64,000 nucleotides of DNA from assembly GCF_001689125.2 (NCBI RefSeq), contig NZ_CP015405.2, positions 62,001-126,000 on the forward strand. The letters are read 5' to 3'. Source of the DNA: Blautia pseudococcoides. GTDB lineage: Bacteria; Bacillota; Clostridia; Lachnospirales; Lachnospiraceae. Shown here piece by piece: positions 33,078 through 41,406 of this stretch. Numbering within the stretch: position 1 is the first letter of the stretch; each line of letters opens with the position of its first letter. Made by a program: the position numbers and the translations under genes. Below the pieces are notes generated by a model that searched no databases, was not told where the DNA came from, and worked only from the letters and a program-made list of their open reading frames with translations.

Positions 33078-34088
33078 TTATCTTTTCTGGATCAGTACGC
33101 TGTGGCCTTTCTTTTTCAGCCAGGTGATGGTATCCGCAATGGTCTGAAACAGGTCTCTTGGTTTGAAACCCAGTTCAGAGGTGGCTTTTGTGTGGTCAAA
33201 ACGGTCATTGCTCTGTAAGGTATACAGAGAGTACCGGGTGTACAAAGGGCGCCGTTTTTGGATCCGGCAGATAACGCCGATCAGAGGTGCCGTTATTTTT
33301 GCCATCCACATAGGGAGGACCGGCAGGCGTCTGCCGCCGCATAGCATTTTAACCATTCTAAGTACATCTTTTATCTCATAGTGGCGGTTTGAGAGAATGT
33401 AACATTCTCCTTTCTTTCCCCGTTCCAGTGCTGCCAGGCACCCGGCAGCTACATCCCGGACATCCACAAGATCGTAACCGCCGTTTACACAGGCCGGAAG
33501 GCGTCCTTCTATATAATCTGTAACCATCTGCACCAGATGATTGCCGGAGGTGTCAAAGGGCCCCAGGATTCCCGATGGATGGACAACCACGGCATCCAGG
33601 CCTTTTTGGACAGCATCCAGTACCGCTTTTGTGGCCTCGGCTTTTGTTTTGGCATAGGCTCCTTTCACCAGATCGGGGGAAAAGTCTGTTGTCTCATGCA
33701 GGACTTTCAGTTTATTCTGCTCCGGGATCGCATGTACGGAGCTTACATAGAGAAGCCTCTTTACTTTGTATTGGAAGCAGAGGGAGATGATATTTTTTGT
33801 TCCGTTTACATTAACATCGTATAATTCCGGTGTGACATTCTCAGCAATGGAAATCATGCCGGCAGTATGTATGACAGACAGCTCCCGGCATCCGGCATCT
33901 TCAAAAAGGGGCCGCATACTTTCCGGATCTCTTACATCGCCGTGGAAATACCGGACACCGGGAATATCCGGTGCGGTTTTTCCGGGAATAAGAAGTCCCC
34001 GCACCGTCCGGTTTTGTTTTCTTAACAGGCGGATAATGGTACTGCCCAGGTGACCGTCCGCCCCGGTGACAAGATATAGTGTTTTCAT
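33078..34088 (-). CDS. NAD(P)-dependent epimerase/dehydratase (SDR family)
   Basis: The 336-residue product has an extended-SDR Rossmann motif TGADGHLG (~residues 8-15), an acidic GDVRDPESM pattern after the third strand, and the catalytic pair in YAKTKAEA (~Y144, K148) with a preceding serine (LYVSSVHA). It resembles dihydroflavonol-4-reductase-like epimerases; the substrate is unknown. The start at 34088 follows AAAAGGAG on the minus strand. It is divergent from the TetR gene at 34248 with 159 bases between, so TetR may control it. Confidence 0.85.
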   Translation of the reverse strand: MKTLYLVTGADGHLGSTIIRLLRKQNRTVRGLLIPGKTAPDIPGVRYFHGDVRDPESMRPLFEDAGCRELSVIHTAGMISIAENVTPELYDVNVNGTKNIISLCFQYKVKRLLYVSSVHAIPEQNKLKVLHETTDFSPDLVKGAYAKTKAEATKAVLDAVQKGLDAVVVHPSGILGPFDTSGNHLVQMVTDYIEGRLPACVNGGYDLVDVRDVAAGCLAALERGKKGECYILSNRHYEIKDVLRMVKMLCGGRRLPVLPMWMAKITAPLIGVICRIQKRRPLYTRYSLYTLQSNDRFDHTKATSELGFKPRDLFQTIADTITWLKKKGHSVLIQKR

Positions 34089-34139
34089 AAGGAAACATCT
34101 CCTTTTTACATACAGATATTGTATCTCTTTCTACTATTT

Positions 34140-34168
34140 ATTATAATGAGTGGATAACAGGAAAACAA
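34140..34168 (-). promoter_or_regulatory. Promoter of the SDR gene
   Basis: On the minus strand: TTGTTT, 17-bp spacer, TATAAT (complement of 34140-34145). Confidence 0.5.
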
Positions 34169-34247
34169 TCGGCAGATTTCGGCCATTTGGATAGTTATTG
34201 AACAGATTTGGCGAAAGTGTCGGATATGATAAAAAGGAGGTCTTTCT

Positions 34248-34829
34248 ATGGGAAAATCAGGCGACCAGCGGACCAGAATGACGAAACAGTTCATCAGAAA
34301 TGCATTTATGGATCTTCTCAGCAGGAAACCCATACAAAGCATTTCCATCAGAGAGTTGTGTGGGATCGCCGGCATTAACAGGGGTACGTTTTATACCCAT
34401 TATAAAGACATCTATGATTTGCTGGAGCAGATTGAGAAGGAGATGACCAGAGAGATTGAAAAAGCGTTGGAACCGCTTCTGTCAGAGGAAAATAAGGAAC
34501 TGACCCCACTGAAGATCACTACGGAAATTTTCCGCTGCTTAAAGGAAAACGCGGATTTATGCACTGTGACTTTGGGAGATTACGGGGATAAAACCTTTGC
34601 GGTACGGCTGCTCAGTCTGGGACGGGAGAAATGCGTGGAAGCTTATTCCCGTTTCTTTGCTCTGGCCACACCTAAGGAAATAGAGTATTTCTATGCATTT
34701 GCAAGTGCCGGGTGTATCGGCCTTTTGGAGGAATGGCTCAGAGAGGGCATGGTGACAGAGGCAGAGGAGATCGCGGCCATGGCTGAGGATATGATGATGT
34801 ATGGGGTTGGATGCCTGAAAAAAGGATAA
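34248..34829 (+). CDS. TetR/AcrR-family transcriptional regulator
   Basis: The 193-residue protein has an N-terminal TetR helix-turn-helix (IQSISIRELCGIAGINRGTFYTHYKDIYDLLEQIEKE, ~residues 28-63) and an all-helical ligand domain. AAAAGGAGG precedes ATG 34248. It is divergent from the SDR gene and probably regulates it (inference). A short inverted segment after its stop (about 34838-34870, TAAGGAAGAGATTGTAC...GTGCAGTCTCTTTT) is a likely terminator. Confidence 0.85.
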   Translation: MGKSGDQRTRMTKQFIRNAFMDLLSRKPIQSISIRELCGIAGINRGTFYTHYKDIYDLLEQIEKEMTREIEKALEPLLSEENKELTPLKITTEIFRCLKENADLCTVTLGDYGDKTFAVRLLSLGREKCVEAYSRFFALATPKEIEYFYAFASAGCIGLLEEWLREGMVTEAEEIAAMAEDMMMYGVGCLKKG

Positions 34830-34888
34830 TATGTTAAGGAAGAGATTGTACACGGTGCAGTCTCTTTTTGTATGAATTACAGTACAAT

Positions 34889-34914
34889 TTTACAACTGTC
34901 TTGTCAGATGTAAA
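34889..34914. promoter_or_regulatory. 26-bp palindrome over the nadA -35 box, candidate NiaR operator
   Basis: TTTACA (34889-34894) mirrors TGTAAA (34909-34914), with inner CTG/CAG also symmetric. It covers the TTGTCA -35 box at 34901. The nad operon encodes its own repressor NiaR, so this is its likely site. Confidence 0.6.
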
Positions 34915-34929
34915 GGAAAGTTGTATAAT
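34901..34929 (+). promoter_or_regulatory. Promoter of the nadABC-niaR operon
   Basis: TTGTCA (34901-34906), 17-bp spacer, consensus TATAAT (34924-34929); the start codon is at 34963. Confidence 0.75.
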
Positions 34930-34962
34930 GTTAAAAATTCTTAAAATCGAGGAGGAGAAACC

Positions 34963-35871
34963 GTGGATTCCATTTATCGGGAAATCGAGGAACTGAAGAA
35001 AGAGAAGGACGCAGTGATCCTTGCCCATTACTATGTGCCGGGAGAGGTGCAGGCATGTGCAGATTATATCGGAGATTCTTTTTATCTGAGCAAGATTGCC
35101 ACAAAGCTGGAAGCCGGCACCCTGGTTTTTGCCGGTGTGACCTTCATGGGAGAGAGTGCAAAAATACTGAATCCAAAGAAGACCGTACTTATGCCGGATA
35201 CTACAGCAGATTGCCCTATGGCCCATATGGCGGATGTTCATAAGATTGAAAATATGAGAGAAGAATATGAAGATCTGGCAGTTGTCTGCTATATCAATTC
35301 CAGTGCCGCGTTAAAGACATATTCGGATGTATGTGTGACTTCCTCCAACGCAGTGGAGATTGTAAAGAAGCTGCCTAACAAAAATATCTTTTTTATTCCG
35401 GATGAAAACCTGGGAAGTTATGTGGCGAAGCAGGTACCGGAAAAAAATGTGATTCTCAATGACGGTTACTGTTATGTACATAAAGAAGTGAAGAAAGAGC
35501 AGGTGGAGGAAATGAAACGCCTGCATCCCGGTGTGGAGTTTTTAGTGCATCCTGAGTGCACCAAGGAAGTCCTGGAGCTTGCCGATCATATCGGAAGCAC
35601 ATCAGGTATTATTGACTATGCCACAAAGAGTGAAAGAAAGGAATTTATGATCGGAACAGAGAACGGCGTGCTGTATGAACTGCAGCAGAAGAATCCGGAC
35701 AAGAAGTTCTATACCGTTCCCGGCGGACAGACCTGCGCCGCAATGAAAAAGGTGACGCTGGAGAAGGTACGTGACTGCCTGAAATATAATAAGGGAGAGG
35801 TAAGCGTGGATGACAGCCTCCGAAGCCGGGCAAATGTGCCGTTGAACCGGATGCTGGAGACTGCAAAGTAG
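34963..35871 (+). CDS. nadA: Quinolinate synthase
   Basis: NadA condenses iminoaspartate with dihydroxyacetone phosphate to quinolinate using a [4Fe-4S] cluster. The 302-residue product has AHYYVPGEVQACADYIGDS near the start (first cluster Cys), then VTFMGESAK, MPDTTADCPMAHMA, FIPDENLG and HPECTKEVLELAD (another cluster Cys), and PGGQTCAAMKK (third Cys). The start is GTG at 34963 behind GAGGAGGAG. First gene of the nadABC-niaR operon. Confidence 0.96.
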   Translation: MDSIYREIEELKKEKDAVILAHYYVPGEVQACADYIGDSFYLSKIATKLEAGTLVFAGVTFMGESAKILNPKKTVLMPDTTADCPMAHMADVHKIENMREEYEDLAVVCYINSSAALKTYSDVCVTSSNAVEIVKKLPNKNIFFIPDENLGSYVAKQVPEKNVILNDGYCYVHKEVKKEQVEEMKRLHPGVEFLVHPECTKEVLELADHIGSTSGIIDYATKSERKEFMIGTENGVLYELQQKNPDKKFYTVPGGQTCAAMKKVTLEKVRDCLKYNKGEVSVDDSLRSRANVPLNRMLETAK

Positions 35872-35933
35872 ATGGAACCCGTTAGTCCTTTCAGGAGGGA
35901 CTGACTGCGGAAGGAAAGAAGGTCTAGGAGAAA

Positions 35934-37247
35934 ATGAAAAGAGAAAAAACAGATATCGTGATCGTCGGCACAGGTGTTGCGGGACTTTTTGCAGCCCTTC
36001 ATCTGCCAAAAGAGAAACAGATATTGATGCTGACAAAGGATGACTTGGAGAACAGTGATTCTTTTCTGGCACAGGGAGGCATCTGTGTCCTGCGGGATGA
36101 AAATGACTATGATCTGTTCATGGAGGATACCCTGAAGGCCGGACACTATGAGAACCGGAGGGAATCCGTGGATGTGATGATACGTTCCTCCAGAGCGGTG
36201 ATCGGGGAACTGATGGCCTGCGGTGTGGATTTTAACCGCAGGGAAGGAGAGCTTGCCTATACCAGAGAAGGCGCCCATTCCCAGCCCAGGATTTTGTATC
36301 ACAAGGATATCACAGGAAAAGAGATCACCACCAGACTGCTGGAGGCTGTTCAGAAGCTCCCCAATGTAAAAATTTTGACACGGACAACCATGATTGATAT
36401 ACTGGAGGAGAATAATCGGTGTTATGGTATTGTGGCCCGGAAAGAAGACGGCAGTGTGTTTGGAGTCACTGCCCAGGATACGATCTGGGCTTGCGGGGGA
36501 ATCGGCGGACTTTATGAGCATTCCACCAATTTCCCACACTTGACCGGTGACGCCCTGGCAATAGCACTGAAACATGGTATCGAGCTGGAGCATCCGGATT
36601 ACGTGCAGATTCACCCTACAACCTTATATTCCAGGAAACCGGGGCGCCGATTCCTTATATCCGAATCCGTGCGCGGGGAAGGTGCCAGATTATACAATGC
36701 CAATATGGAACGTTTTGCCAATGAGGTTCTGCCGCGGGATGTCCTTGCGGACGCCATCCACAGACAGATGGAAATAGACCACAAGCCTTATGTGTGGCTG
36801 GACATGCGCCCTCTTGGGGAAGAAGAGATCACGTCTCATTTTCCGAATATTTTTGAACGGTGCCTGGAGGAAGGGTACGATGTGAGGAAAGAGTGTATTC
36901 CTGTGGTGCCTGCACAGCATTATTTTATGGGCGGCGTGAAAGTGGACCTGGACAGCAGGACCACGATGGAAAATCTCTACGCAGCAGGAGAGACAAGCTG
37001 TAACGGTGTTCACGGAGCCAACCGTCTGGCCAGTAATTCCCTGCTGGAAAGCCTGGTATTCGCAAAACGTGCGGCTCTGCGAATTTCTGCCCGTGAAGTA
37101 CAGGAAAATGGAGAGATGTGCCAGGAAAGGGCAGCTATGCTTCTGACAAAAGCAGAGAGAGAAGGTTTTCCAAGGCAGGAAGAGCTTCAGAGAATGTATG
37201 GCGAGAGTGTTTTGAAAGAAATCGAAAGGGTGAAAAAAGCGGGATGA
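35934..37247 (+). CDS. nadB: L-aspartate oxidase
   Basis: NadB is the flavoprotein that oxidises L-aspartate to iminoaspartate for NadA. The 437-residue product begins with an FAD dinucleotide motif IVGTGVAGLFAALHL and shows SFLAQGGICV, AHSQPRILYHKDITGKEI, and the family end AAGETSCNGVHGANRLASNSLLESLVF. It is about 100 residues shorter than E. coli NadB, lacking much of the C-terminal helical domain, which is common in Clostridia. A stem (TTAGTCC...GGACTGA, ~35881-35906) lies between nadA and nadB. Confidence 0.95.
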   Translation: MKREKTDIVIVGTGVAGLFAALHLPKEKQILMLTKDDLENSDSFLAQGGICVLRDENDYDLFMEDTLKAGHYENRRESVDVMIRSSRAVIGELMACGVDFNRREGELAYTREGAHSQPRILYHKDITGKEITTRLLEAVQKLPNVKILTRTTMIDILEENNRCYGIVARKEDGSVFGVTAQDTIWACGGIGGLYEHSTNFPHLTGDALAIALKHGIELEHPDYVQIHPTTLYSRKPGRRFLISESVRGEGARLYNANMERFANEVLPRDVLADAIHRQMEIDHKPYVWLDMRPLGEEEITSHFPNIFERCLEEGYDVRKECIPVVPAQHYFMGGVKVDLDSRTTMENLYAAGETSCNGVHGANRLASNSLLESLVFAKRAALRISAREVQENGEMCQERAAMLLTKAEREGFPRQEELQRMYGESVLKEIERVKKAG

Positions 37248-38101
37248 ATCAGATTACAATGAAATTAAATGCAGACCATCTTATTATGCAGGCTCTGCAG
37301 GAGGATATCACAAGTGAGGATATTACCACCAATGCGGTGATGCGGGAAGCGTGTCCGGGCGAGGTACAACTTATCTGTAAACAGGACGGAGTGGTTGCCG
37401 GACTTGATGTTTTTAAACGGGTATTTGAGCTGCTGGATGAAAAGACGGAAGTAAAATTCTATGTAAAAGACGGAGAACGGGTGAAGAGCGGCCAGCTTAT
37501 GGCAGCACTGCACGGGGATATCCGTGTGCTTCTCTCCGGGGAACGTGTGGCTTTGAACTATCTGCAGAGAATGAGCGGGATTGCCAGCTACACAAGACAG
37601 ATTGCTGATTTGCTTGCGGGAAGCAAGACAAAGCTCCTTGATACCAGAAAGACAACGCCGAATATGCGCATCTTTGAAAAATATGCAGTCAAAGTGGGCG
37701 GCGGCTATAATCACAGATACAACCTGTCTGATGGGATTTTATTAAAGGACAATCATATTGGGGCAGCAGGGAGTGTGAGAAAAGCCGTGGAAATGGCAAA
37801 GGAGTATGCTCCTTTTGTGCGCAAGATCCAGGTGGAAGTGGAGAATCTGGATATGGTGAAGGAGGCCGTGGAAGCAGGGGCTGATATCATCATGCTTGAC
37901 AATATGACTCCGGAGATGATGAAGGAAGCGATCCGGATCATTGACGGAAAAGCGGAAACTGAGTGTTCCGGCAATGTGACCAGGGAAAATGTGGAGAGGC
38001 TGGTATCTATCGGCGTGGATTATATTTCCAGCGGGGCCTTGACCCATTCCGCGCCTATCCTGGACATTTCTTTGAAAAACCTGCATCCTGTATCCTGTTA
38101 A
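37244..38101 (+). CDS. nadC: Nicotinate-nucleotide pyrophosphorylase (carboxylating)
   Basis: NadC converts quinolinate and PRPP to nicotinate mononucleotide, the last committed step. The 285-residue product has EDITSEDITTNAV near the start, LNYLQRMSGIASYTRQ, LLDTRKTTPNMRIFEKYAVKVGG (active-site Arg and Lys), DGILLKDNHIGAAG, and VEVENLDMVKEAVEAGADIIMLDNM. The ATG at 37244 overlaps the nadB stop (ATGA), indicating translational coupling; a longer frame from 37118 lies inside nadB. Confidence 0.96.
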   Translation: MNQITMKLNADHLIMQALQEDITSEDITTNAVMREACPGEVQLICKQDGVVAGLDVFKRVFELLDEKTEVKFYVKDGERVKSGQLMAALHGDIRVLLSGERVALNYLQRMSGIASYTRQIADLLAGSKTKLLDTRKTTPNMRIFEKYAVKVGGGYNHRYNLSDGILLKDNHIGAAGSVRKAVEMAKEYAPFVRKIQVEVENLDMVKEAVEAGADIIMLDNMTPEMMKEAIRIIDGKAETECSGNVTRENVERLVSIGVDYISSGALTHSAPILDISLKNLHPVSC

Positions 38102-38185
38102 GCCGGCGAGTGCTGCCCGGGAGTATGGAATTACAGGATGTGGAAAAGATATATGATAAGGACAGCGAGAAAGGATCAGTGGAGG

Positions 38186-38710
38186 ATGAACGGCGAAAAA
38201 CGCAGACAGGAAATTTTAGAATATATCAGGCGCAGCCCGGAACCTGTTTCCGGCACAAAGCTGGCACAGCGGTTCCAGGTCAGCCGCCAGGTGATCGTGC
38301 AGGATATTGCACTTTTACGGGCACAGGATCAGGATATTCTTTCCACACACCGGGGGTATGTATTTCACGCACCGGTGTTTGCGAGCCGTGTGTTTTATGT
38401 ATGCCATAAGGACAGTGAGATTATGGAAGAGCTGAATCTGATCGTAGACTGCGGAGGCAAGGTGGAGGATGTGTTCATATGCCATGAGGTTTACGGCCAG
38501 CTTCGGGCTGAACTGTCTGTTGACTCCAGAAAAAAAGCTGCAGAGTTTGTAAAAGGCATTCAGGGCGGAAAATCCAGTCCTTTGAAGAACATAACATCCG
38601 GCTATCATTATCACACGGTTCTTGCGGACAGTGAGCAGACTCTGGACGAGATAGGGGCAGAACTTATGAAACGCGGTTTTCTGGCTAAGGCGGGAACAAA
38701 AATATCATAA
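38186..38710 (+). CDS. niaR: Niacin-responsive repressor NiaR
   Basis: NiaR represses NAD synthesis and niacin uptake genes when nicotinate is present. The 174-residue protein has an N-terminal winged helix (RRQEILEYIRRSPEPVSGTKLAQRFQVSRQVIVQDIALLRA) and a 3H domain (~residues 75-170) with conserved His in ICHEVYGQLR and SGYHYHTV that bind metal. Fourth in the nad operon, it closes a feedback loop, likely at the palindrome at 34889-34914. The ATG at 38186 is preceded by AAAGGA and directly by GGAGG. Confidence 0.9.
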   Translation: MNGEKRRQEILEYIRRSPEPVSGTKLAQRFQVSRQVIVQDIALLRAQDQDILSTHRGYVFHAPVFASRVFYVCHKDSEIMEELNLIVDCGGKVEDVFICHEVYGQLRAELSVDSRKKAAEFVKGIQGGKSSPLKNITSGYHYHTVLADSEQTLDEIGAELMKRGFLAKAGTKIS

Positions 38711-38740
38711 CCGGGAATACAGGAAAAGGGGCAGAGAGAT

Positions 38741-39244
38741 ATGCGCGAACAGCTCACTGAGAGTGATGTAAAGAAAATCCAGGAGGAGATCGAATACCGG
38801 AAGCTGGTGGTCAGAAAGGAAGCCATAGAGGCTGTCAAGGAGGCCAGGGCACAGGGAGACCTGAGTGAAAATTTTGAATACTATGCGGCAAAGAAAGACA
38901 AGAATAAGAACGAAAGCCGTATCCGGTATCTGGAAAGAATGCTGAAGACAGCCGCTATTGTAAAGGACAACTCCGGAAGTGATGAGGTGGGTATCAACAA
39001 TGTGGTGGAAATTTTCTATGAGGAGGAGGACGAGACGGAGACATACAAACTGGTAACGTCCATCCGGGGCAACTCTCTTGACAATAAGATCAGTATAGAA
39101 TCGCCTCTTGGAAAAGCCATCCGGGGTCACCGGGAGGGAGAACGGGTCATGGTGAAGGTCAATGACACGGTGAGTTATCCGGTGGTGATCAAATCTATTG
39201 TAAAGACAACAGAAGACGAGGATGACCAGATCAGGAGTTTTTAA
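38741..39244 (+). CDS. greA: Transcription elongation factor GreA
   Basis: GreA rescues backtracked RNA polymerase by stimulating transcript cleavage. The 167-residue product has the N-terminal coiled coil with the acidic tip motif QGDLSENFEYYAAK (~residues 45-58) and a C-terminal FKBP-like domain (SPLGKAIRGHREGERVMV). AAAAGGGGCAGAGAG precedes the ATG. A strong GC-rich terminator follows at once. It is separated from niaR by 30 bases and may be co-transcribed with the nad operon. Confidence 0.93.
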   Translation: MREQLTESDVKKIQEEIEYRKLVVRKEAIEAVKEARAQGDLSENFEYYAAKKDKNKNESRIRYLERMLKTAAIVKDNSGSDEVGINNVVEIFYEEEDETETYKLVTSIRGNSLDNKISIESPLGKAIRGHREGERVMVKVNDTVSYPVVIKSIVKTTEDEDDQIRSF

Positions 39245-39248
39245 GGCT

Positions 39249-39276
39249 GGCCGGCCAATCGAGGGCCGGCCTTTTT
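39249..39276 (+). terminator. Terminator after greA
   Basis: GGCCGGCC (39249-39256) pairs with GGCCGGCC (39264-39271), followed by TTTTT. A classic rho-independent terminator. Confidence 0.92.
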
Positions 39277-39302
39277 CTGATCGGTAATGATAAACCAGAC
39301 GA

Positions 39303-39413
39303 TCAACAGAAAAATCTCTGTTCGTTTGAAATGACATAAACGATGATATTTGCCATACCCAGTAAGAAAGTTATAATACCTGTAGCAAATCCACGACTAT
39401 TCTTTATTTTCAT
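39303..39413 (-). CDS. Small membrane protein, probably frameshifted (36 aa)
   Basis: ATG at 39413 (minus strand, behind GGAGGATTTGGAAT) opens a 36-residue frame with one membrane helix (FATGIITFLLGMANIIVYVI). Just before its stop, another frame continues with a second hydrophobic stretch encoding FLLIVWFIITDQKKAG, so a single-base frameshift near 39315 may have cut a two-span protein. It overlaps the 3' end of the XRE gene by 17 bases, so the two were likely co-expressed. Confidence 0.45.
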   Translation of the reverse strand: MKIKNSRGFATGIITFLLGMANIIVYVISNEQRFFC

Positions 39414-39630
39414 ATTCCAAATCCTCCATTTCTTTATTTTCCTTTAGACAGCATAAATCCTCGACCGTTGTGCCAAATACTTGGGCCATTCGGTAGGCAA
39501 GCATAAGGGACGGACTGTATTGTTCCTTTTCAATAGAAATGATCGTCCGGTTCGACACATGAACAAGCTCTGCGAGCTGCTGCTGGGTTAATCCTCTGGA
39601 TATTCGTAATTCCCGTACTTTTGTTTTCAT
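39397..39630 (-). CDS. Small XRE-family regulator
   Basis: The 77-residue protein is one helix-turn-helix (MKTKVRELRISRGLTQQQLAEL, VSNRTIISIEKEQYSPSLML) of the compact type that pairs with small membrane proteins. I chose the ATG at 39630, preceded by GGTGGGTGG; the longer frame to 39747 runs through the promoter area. A 30-bp palindrome at 39650-39679 lies just upstream, suggesting autoregulation. Confidence 0.82.
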   Translation of the reverse strand: MKTKVRELRISRGLTQQQLAELVHVSNRTIISIEKEQYSPSLMLAYRMAQVFGTTVEDLCCLKENKEMEDLEYENKE

Positions 39631-39649
39631 ATTCCACCCACCATCTATG

Positions 39650-39679
39650 TGAAGTAAGCTTCGTATGAAGCTAACTTCA
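39650..39679. promoter_or_regulatory. 30-bp palindromic operator of the small XRE gene
   Basis: The two 13-base arms TGAAGTAAGCTTC and GAAGCTAACTTCA (12 of 13 symmetric) flank GTAT. It lies just downstream of a minus-strand -10 (TATTAT, ~39680-39685) and 20 bases ahead of the start codon, the position of a repressor site. Confidence 0.65.
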
Positions 39680-39751
39680 TAATATGACAGGAGGTCAAAG
39701 AATGTGAATATTAATATGAAATGAACTTTATATAGGCATAAAACCAAAAGT

Positions 39752-39996
39752 AAACGTAAAAAAGACTCTAGTCCTTTTTCTGGAGTGGAAAATGCATTAT
39801 AATATGAAATATACCCTGAAGGGCATCCCGTAACTTATGCAGCAGGATGAGTTTTGGGATTTGGTTATCTGTTGAGAGATGTACCGGTACCGGCAGGATG
39901 AATTTCCGGTAAGACTTTGCAGTAATATGGATAAACAGGTTTGCCTGTAAGCCATTGTGTCAGTATACCGGCAATAGTGAAAGTGAGGAAAGCAAA
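39752..39996 (+). other. Leader region of deoC
   Basis: No gene. A TATAAT at about 39799 suggests a transcript with a ~190-base leader before deoC. The leader contains ACCGGTACCGG and a later TTTCCGGT, which can pair. No known riboswitch was recognised. Confidence 0.3.
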
Positions 39997-40662
39997 ATGA
40001 CAGAGAGAGAAATTTTAAGGCATGTGGATCATACGCTTTTAAAAGCATATGCTTCCTGGGAGGAAATACAGAGATTGTGTGATGAGGCTGTCTGCTACGA
40101 TACTGCCTCGGTCTGCGTTCCACCCTGTTATGTAAAAAGAATTCATGAAACTTACGGGGAGAAGATCAATATCTGCACCGTTATCGGTTTTCCCCTGGGC
40201 TACAGTACCACAAAGGCAAAGGCAGCGGAGACGGAACAGGCGCTTCAGGACGGTGCGGCAGAGGTGGATATGGTTATCAATATCACGGATGTTAAGAACG
40301 GGGATTTTGATGCTGTGCAGAGGGAAATCCGCACATTAAAAGAAATTGCAGGTGAAAAGATCCTAAAAGTGATCATTGAAACCTGTTATCTCACAAAAGA
40401 AGAGAAGACAGCCATGTGTCATGCAGTGACAAAGGCAGGTGCGGATTATATCAAGACCTCCACAGGATTTGGAACCGGGGGTGCGGTTCTGGAGGATATC
40501 CTGCTTTTCAAAGAGCACATTGGAAGAAATGTAAAAATAAAAGCAGCCGGAGGAGTGAGAAGTGTGGAGGACATGGAGGCATTTTTGGAAGCAGGATGTG
40601 ACAGGATCGGAACGAGCTCTGCAGTCAAATTGATTCAGGGGCAGGAGACAAAGGGATATTAA
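39997..40662 (+). CDS. deoC: Deoxyribose-phosphate aldolase
   Basis: DeoC splits 2-deoxyribose-5-phosphate into acetaldehyde and glyceraldehyde-3-phosphate in deoxynucleoside breakdown. The 221-residue TIM barrel shows HTLLKAYASWEEI, VCVPPCYV, GFPLGYSTTKAKAAET, EVDMVINI, KVIIETCYLT (Schiff-base Lys at the start), and YIKTSTGFGTGGA plus IKAAGGVRS. GTGAGGAAAG precedes ATG 39997. Its stop overlaps the next start (TAATG), so it is coupled to the Crp-type regulator. Confidence 0.95.
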   Translation: MTEREILRHVDHTLLKAYASWEEIQRLCDEAVCYDTASVCVPPCYVKRIHETYGEKINICTVIGFPLGYSTTKAKAAETEQALQDGAAEVDMVINITDVKNGDFDAVQREIRTLKEIAGEKILKVIIETCYLTKEEKTAMCHAVTKAGADYIKTSTGFGTGGAVLEDILLFKEHIGRNVKIKAAGGVRSVEDMEAFLEAGCDRIGTSSAVKLIQGQETKGY

Positions 40663-41390
40663 TGGAGCAGAAGTATCTGTATCAGGCGCTGCCTTTTCTG
40701 CGGGAGCTGGATAAGAGAAGGCGGGAACTTTTTGAGGCGTATTTCGAGACGGCTCCGGTTTGGCTCATGGATTCGTTTCAGATAGAGGTGCTGGAAAAGG
40801 GCATTACTTTTGTCAGGGAGAACACACCTGTGGATACGGTTTATATTGTGGGGAAAGGAAGTATTCGGGCAGTGGATTACCGGATCTATGGCATTGCCTA
40901 TGATTTTATGCGGTTTGACGGTGTGTATGCCATGGGCGGAATGGAAGTGATCATGGATCTGAGTGAATACCGGACAACACTGGAGACAGTGACAGAGTGC
41001 ACGGTGATAAAGATTCCCAGAGCGAAATTTGAGCGATGGCTGAAAACGGATATCCGTGCCCTGAAACAGGAGGCAAAGCTTATGGGAGAGTATTTGCTGG
41101 AGCAGGGGCGGAACAGCAGGGCGTATTTGTTTCTGCAGGGAGCTGACAGGCTTGCCATGCTTTTTACAGAGCGGTATCAGCGTTATGCGAAGCAGGATGT
41201 TTACCGGATTAGAAGCACGAGGCAGGAATTGGCAGAGGCTTCGGGCTTGTGTGTGAAGACGATCAACCGGGCAGTTAAGAAGTTTCAGGAAGAGGGACTG
41301 ATATCCAGGGAAGGCAATTCTATTTTGATAAGCAGAGAACAGTATGAGAGGATGCAGGCCATGGTTTCCTCCGTGGTTGAACAGGAATGA
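40662..41390 (+). CDS. Crp/Fnr-family transcriptional regulator
   Basis: The 242-residue protein has an N-terminal cyclic-nucleotide-binding-like jelly roll (~residues 20-135; RENTPVDTVYIVGKGSIRAVDY) and a C-terminal winged helix (RSTRQELAEASGLCVKTINRAVKKFQEEGLI). There are no Cys clusters of the Fnr type. It lies between deoC and the nucleoside phosphorylase, all in one direction, so it probably controls this nucleoside salvage operon (inference). The effector is unknown. Confidence 0.85.
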   Translation: MEQKYLYQALPFLRELDKRRRELFEAYFETAPVWLMDSFQIEVLEKGITFVRENTPVDTVYIVGKGSIRAVDYRIYGIAYDFMRFDGVYAMGGMEVIMDLSEYRTTLETVTECTVIKIPRAKFERWLKTDIRALKQEAKLMGEYLLEQGRNSRAYLFLQGADRLAMLFTERYQRYAKQDVYRIRSTRQELAEASGLCVKTINRAVKKFQEEGLISREGNSILISREQYERMQAMVSSVVEQE

Positions 41391-41406
41391 AAGGAAGGGT
41401 GAAATT

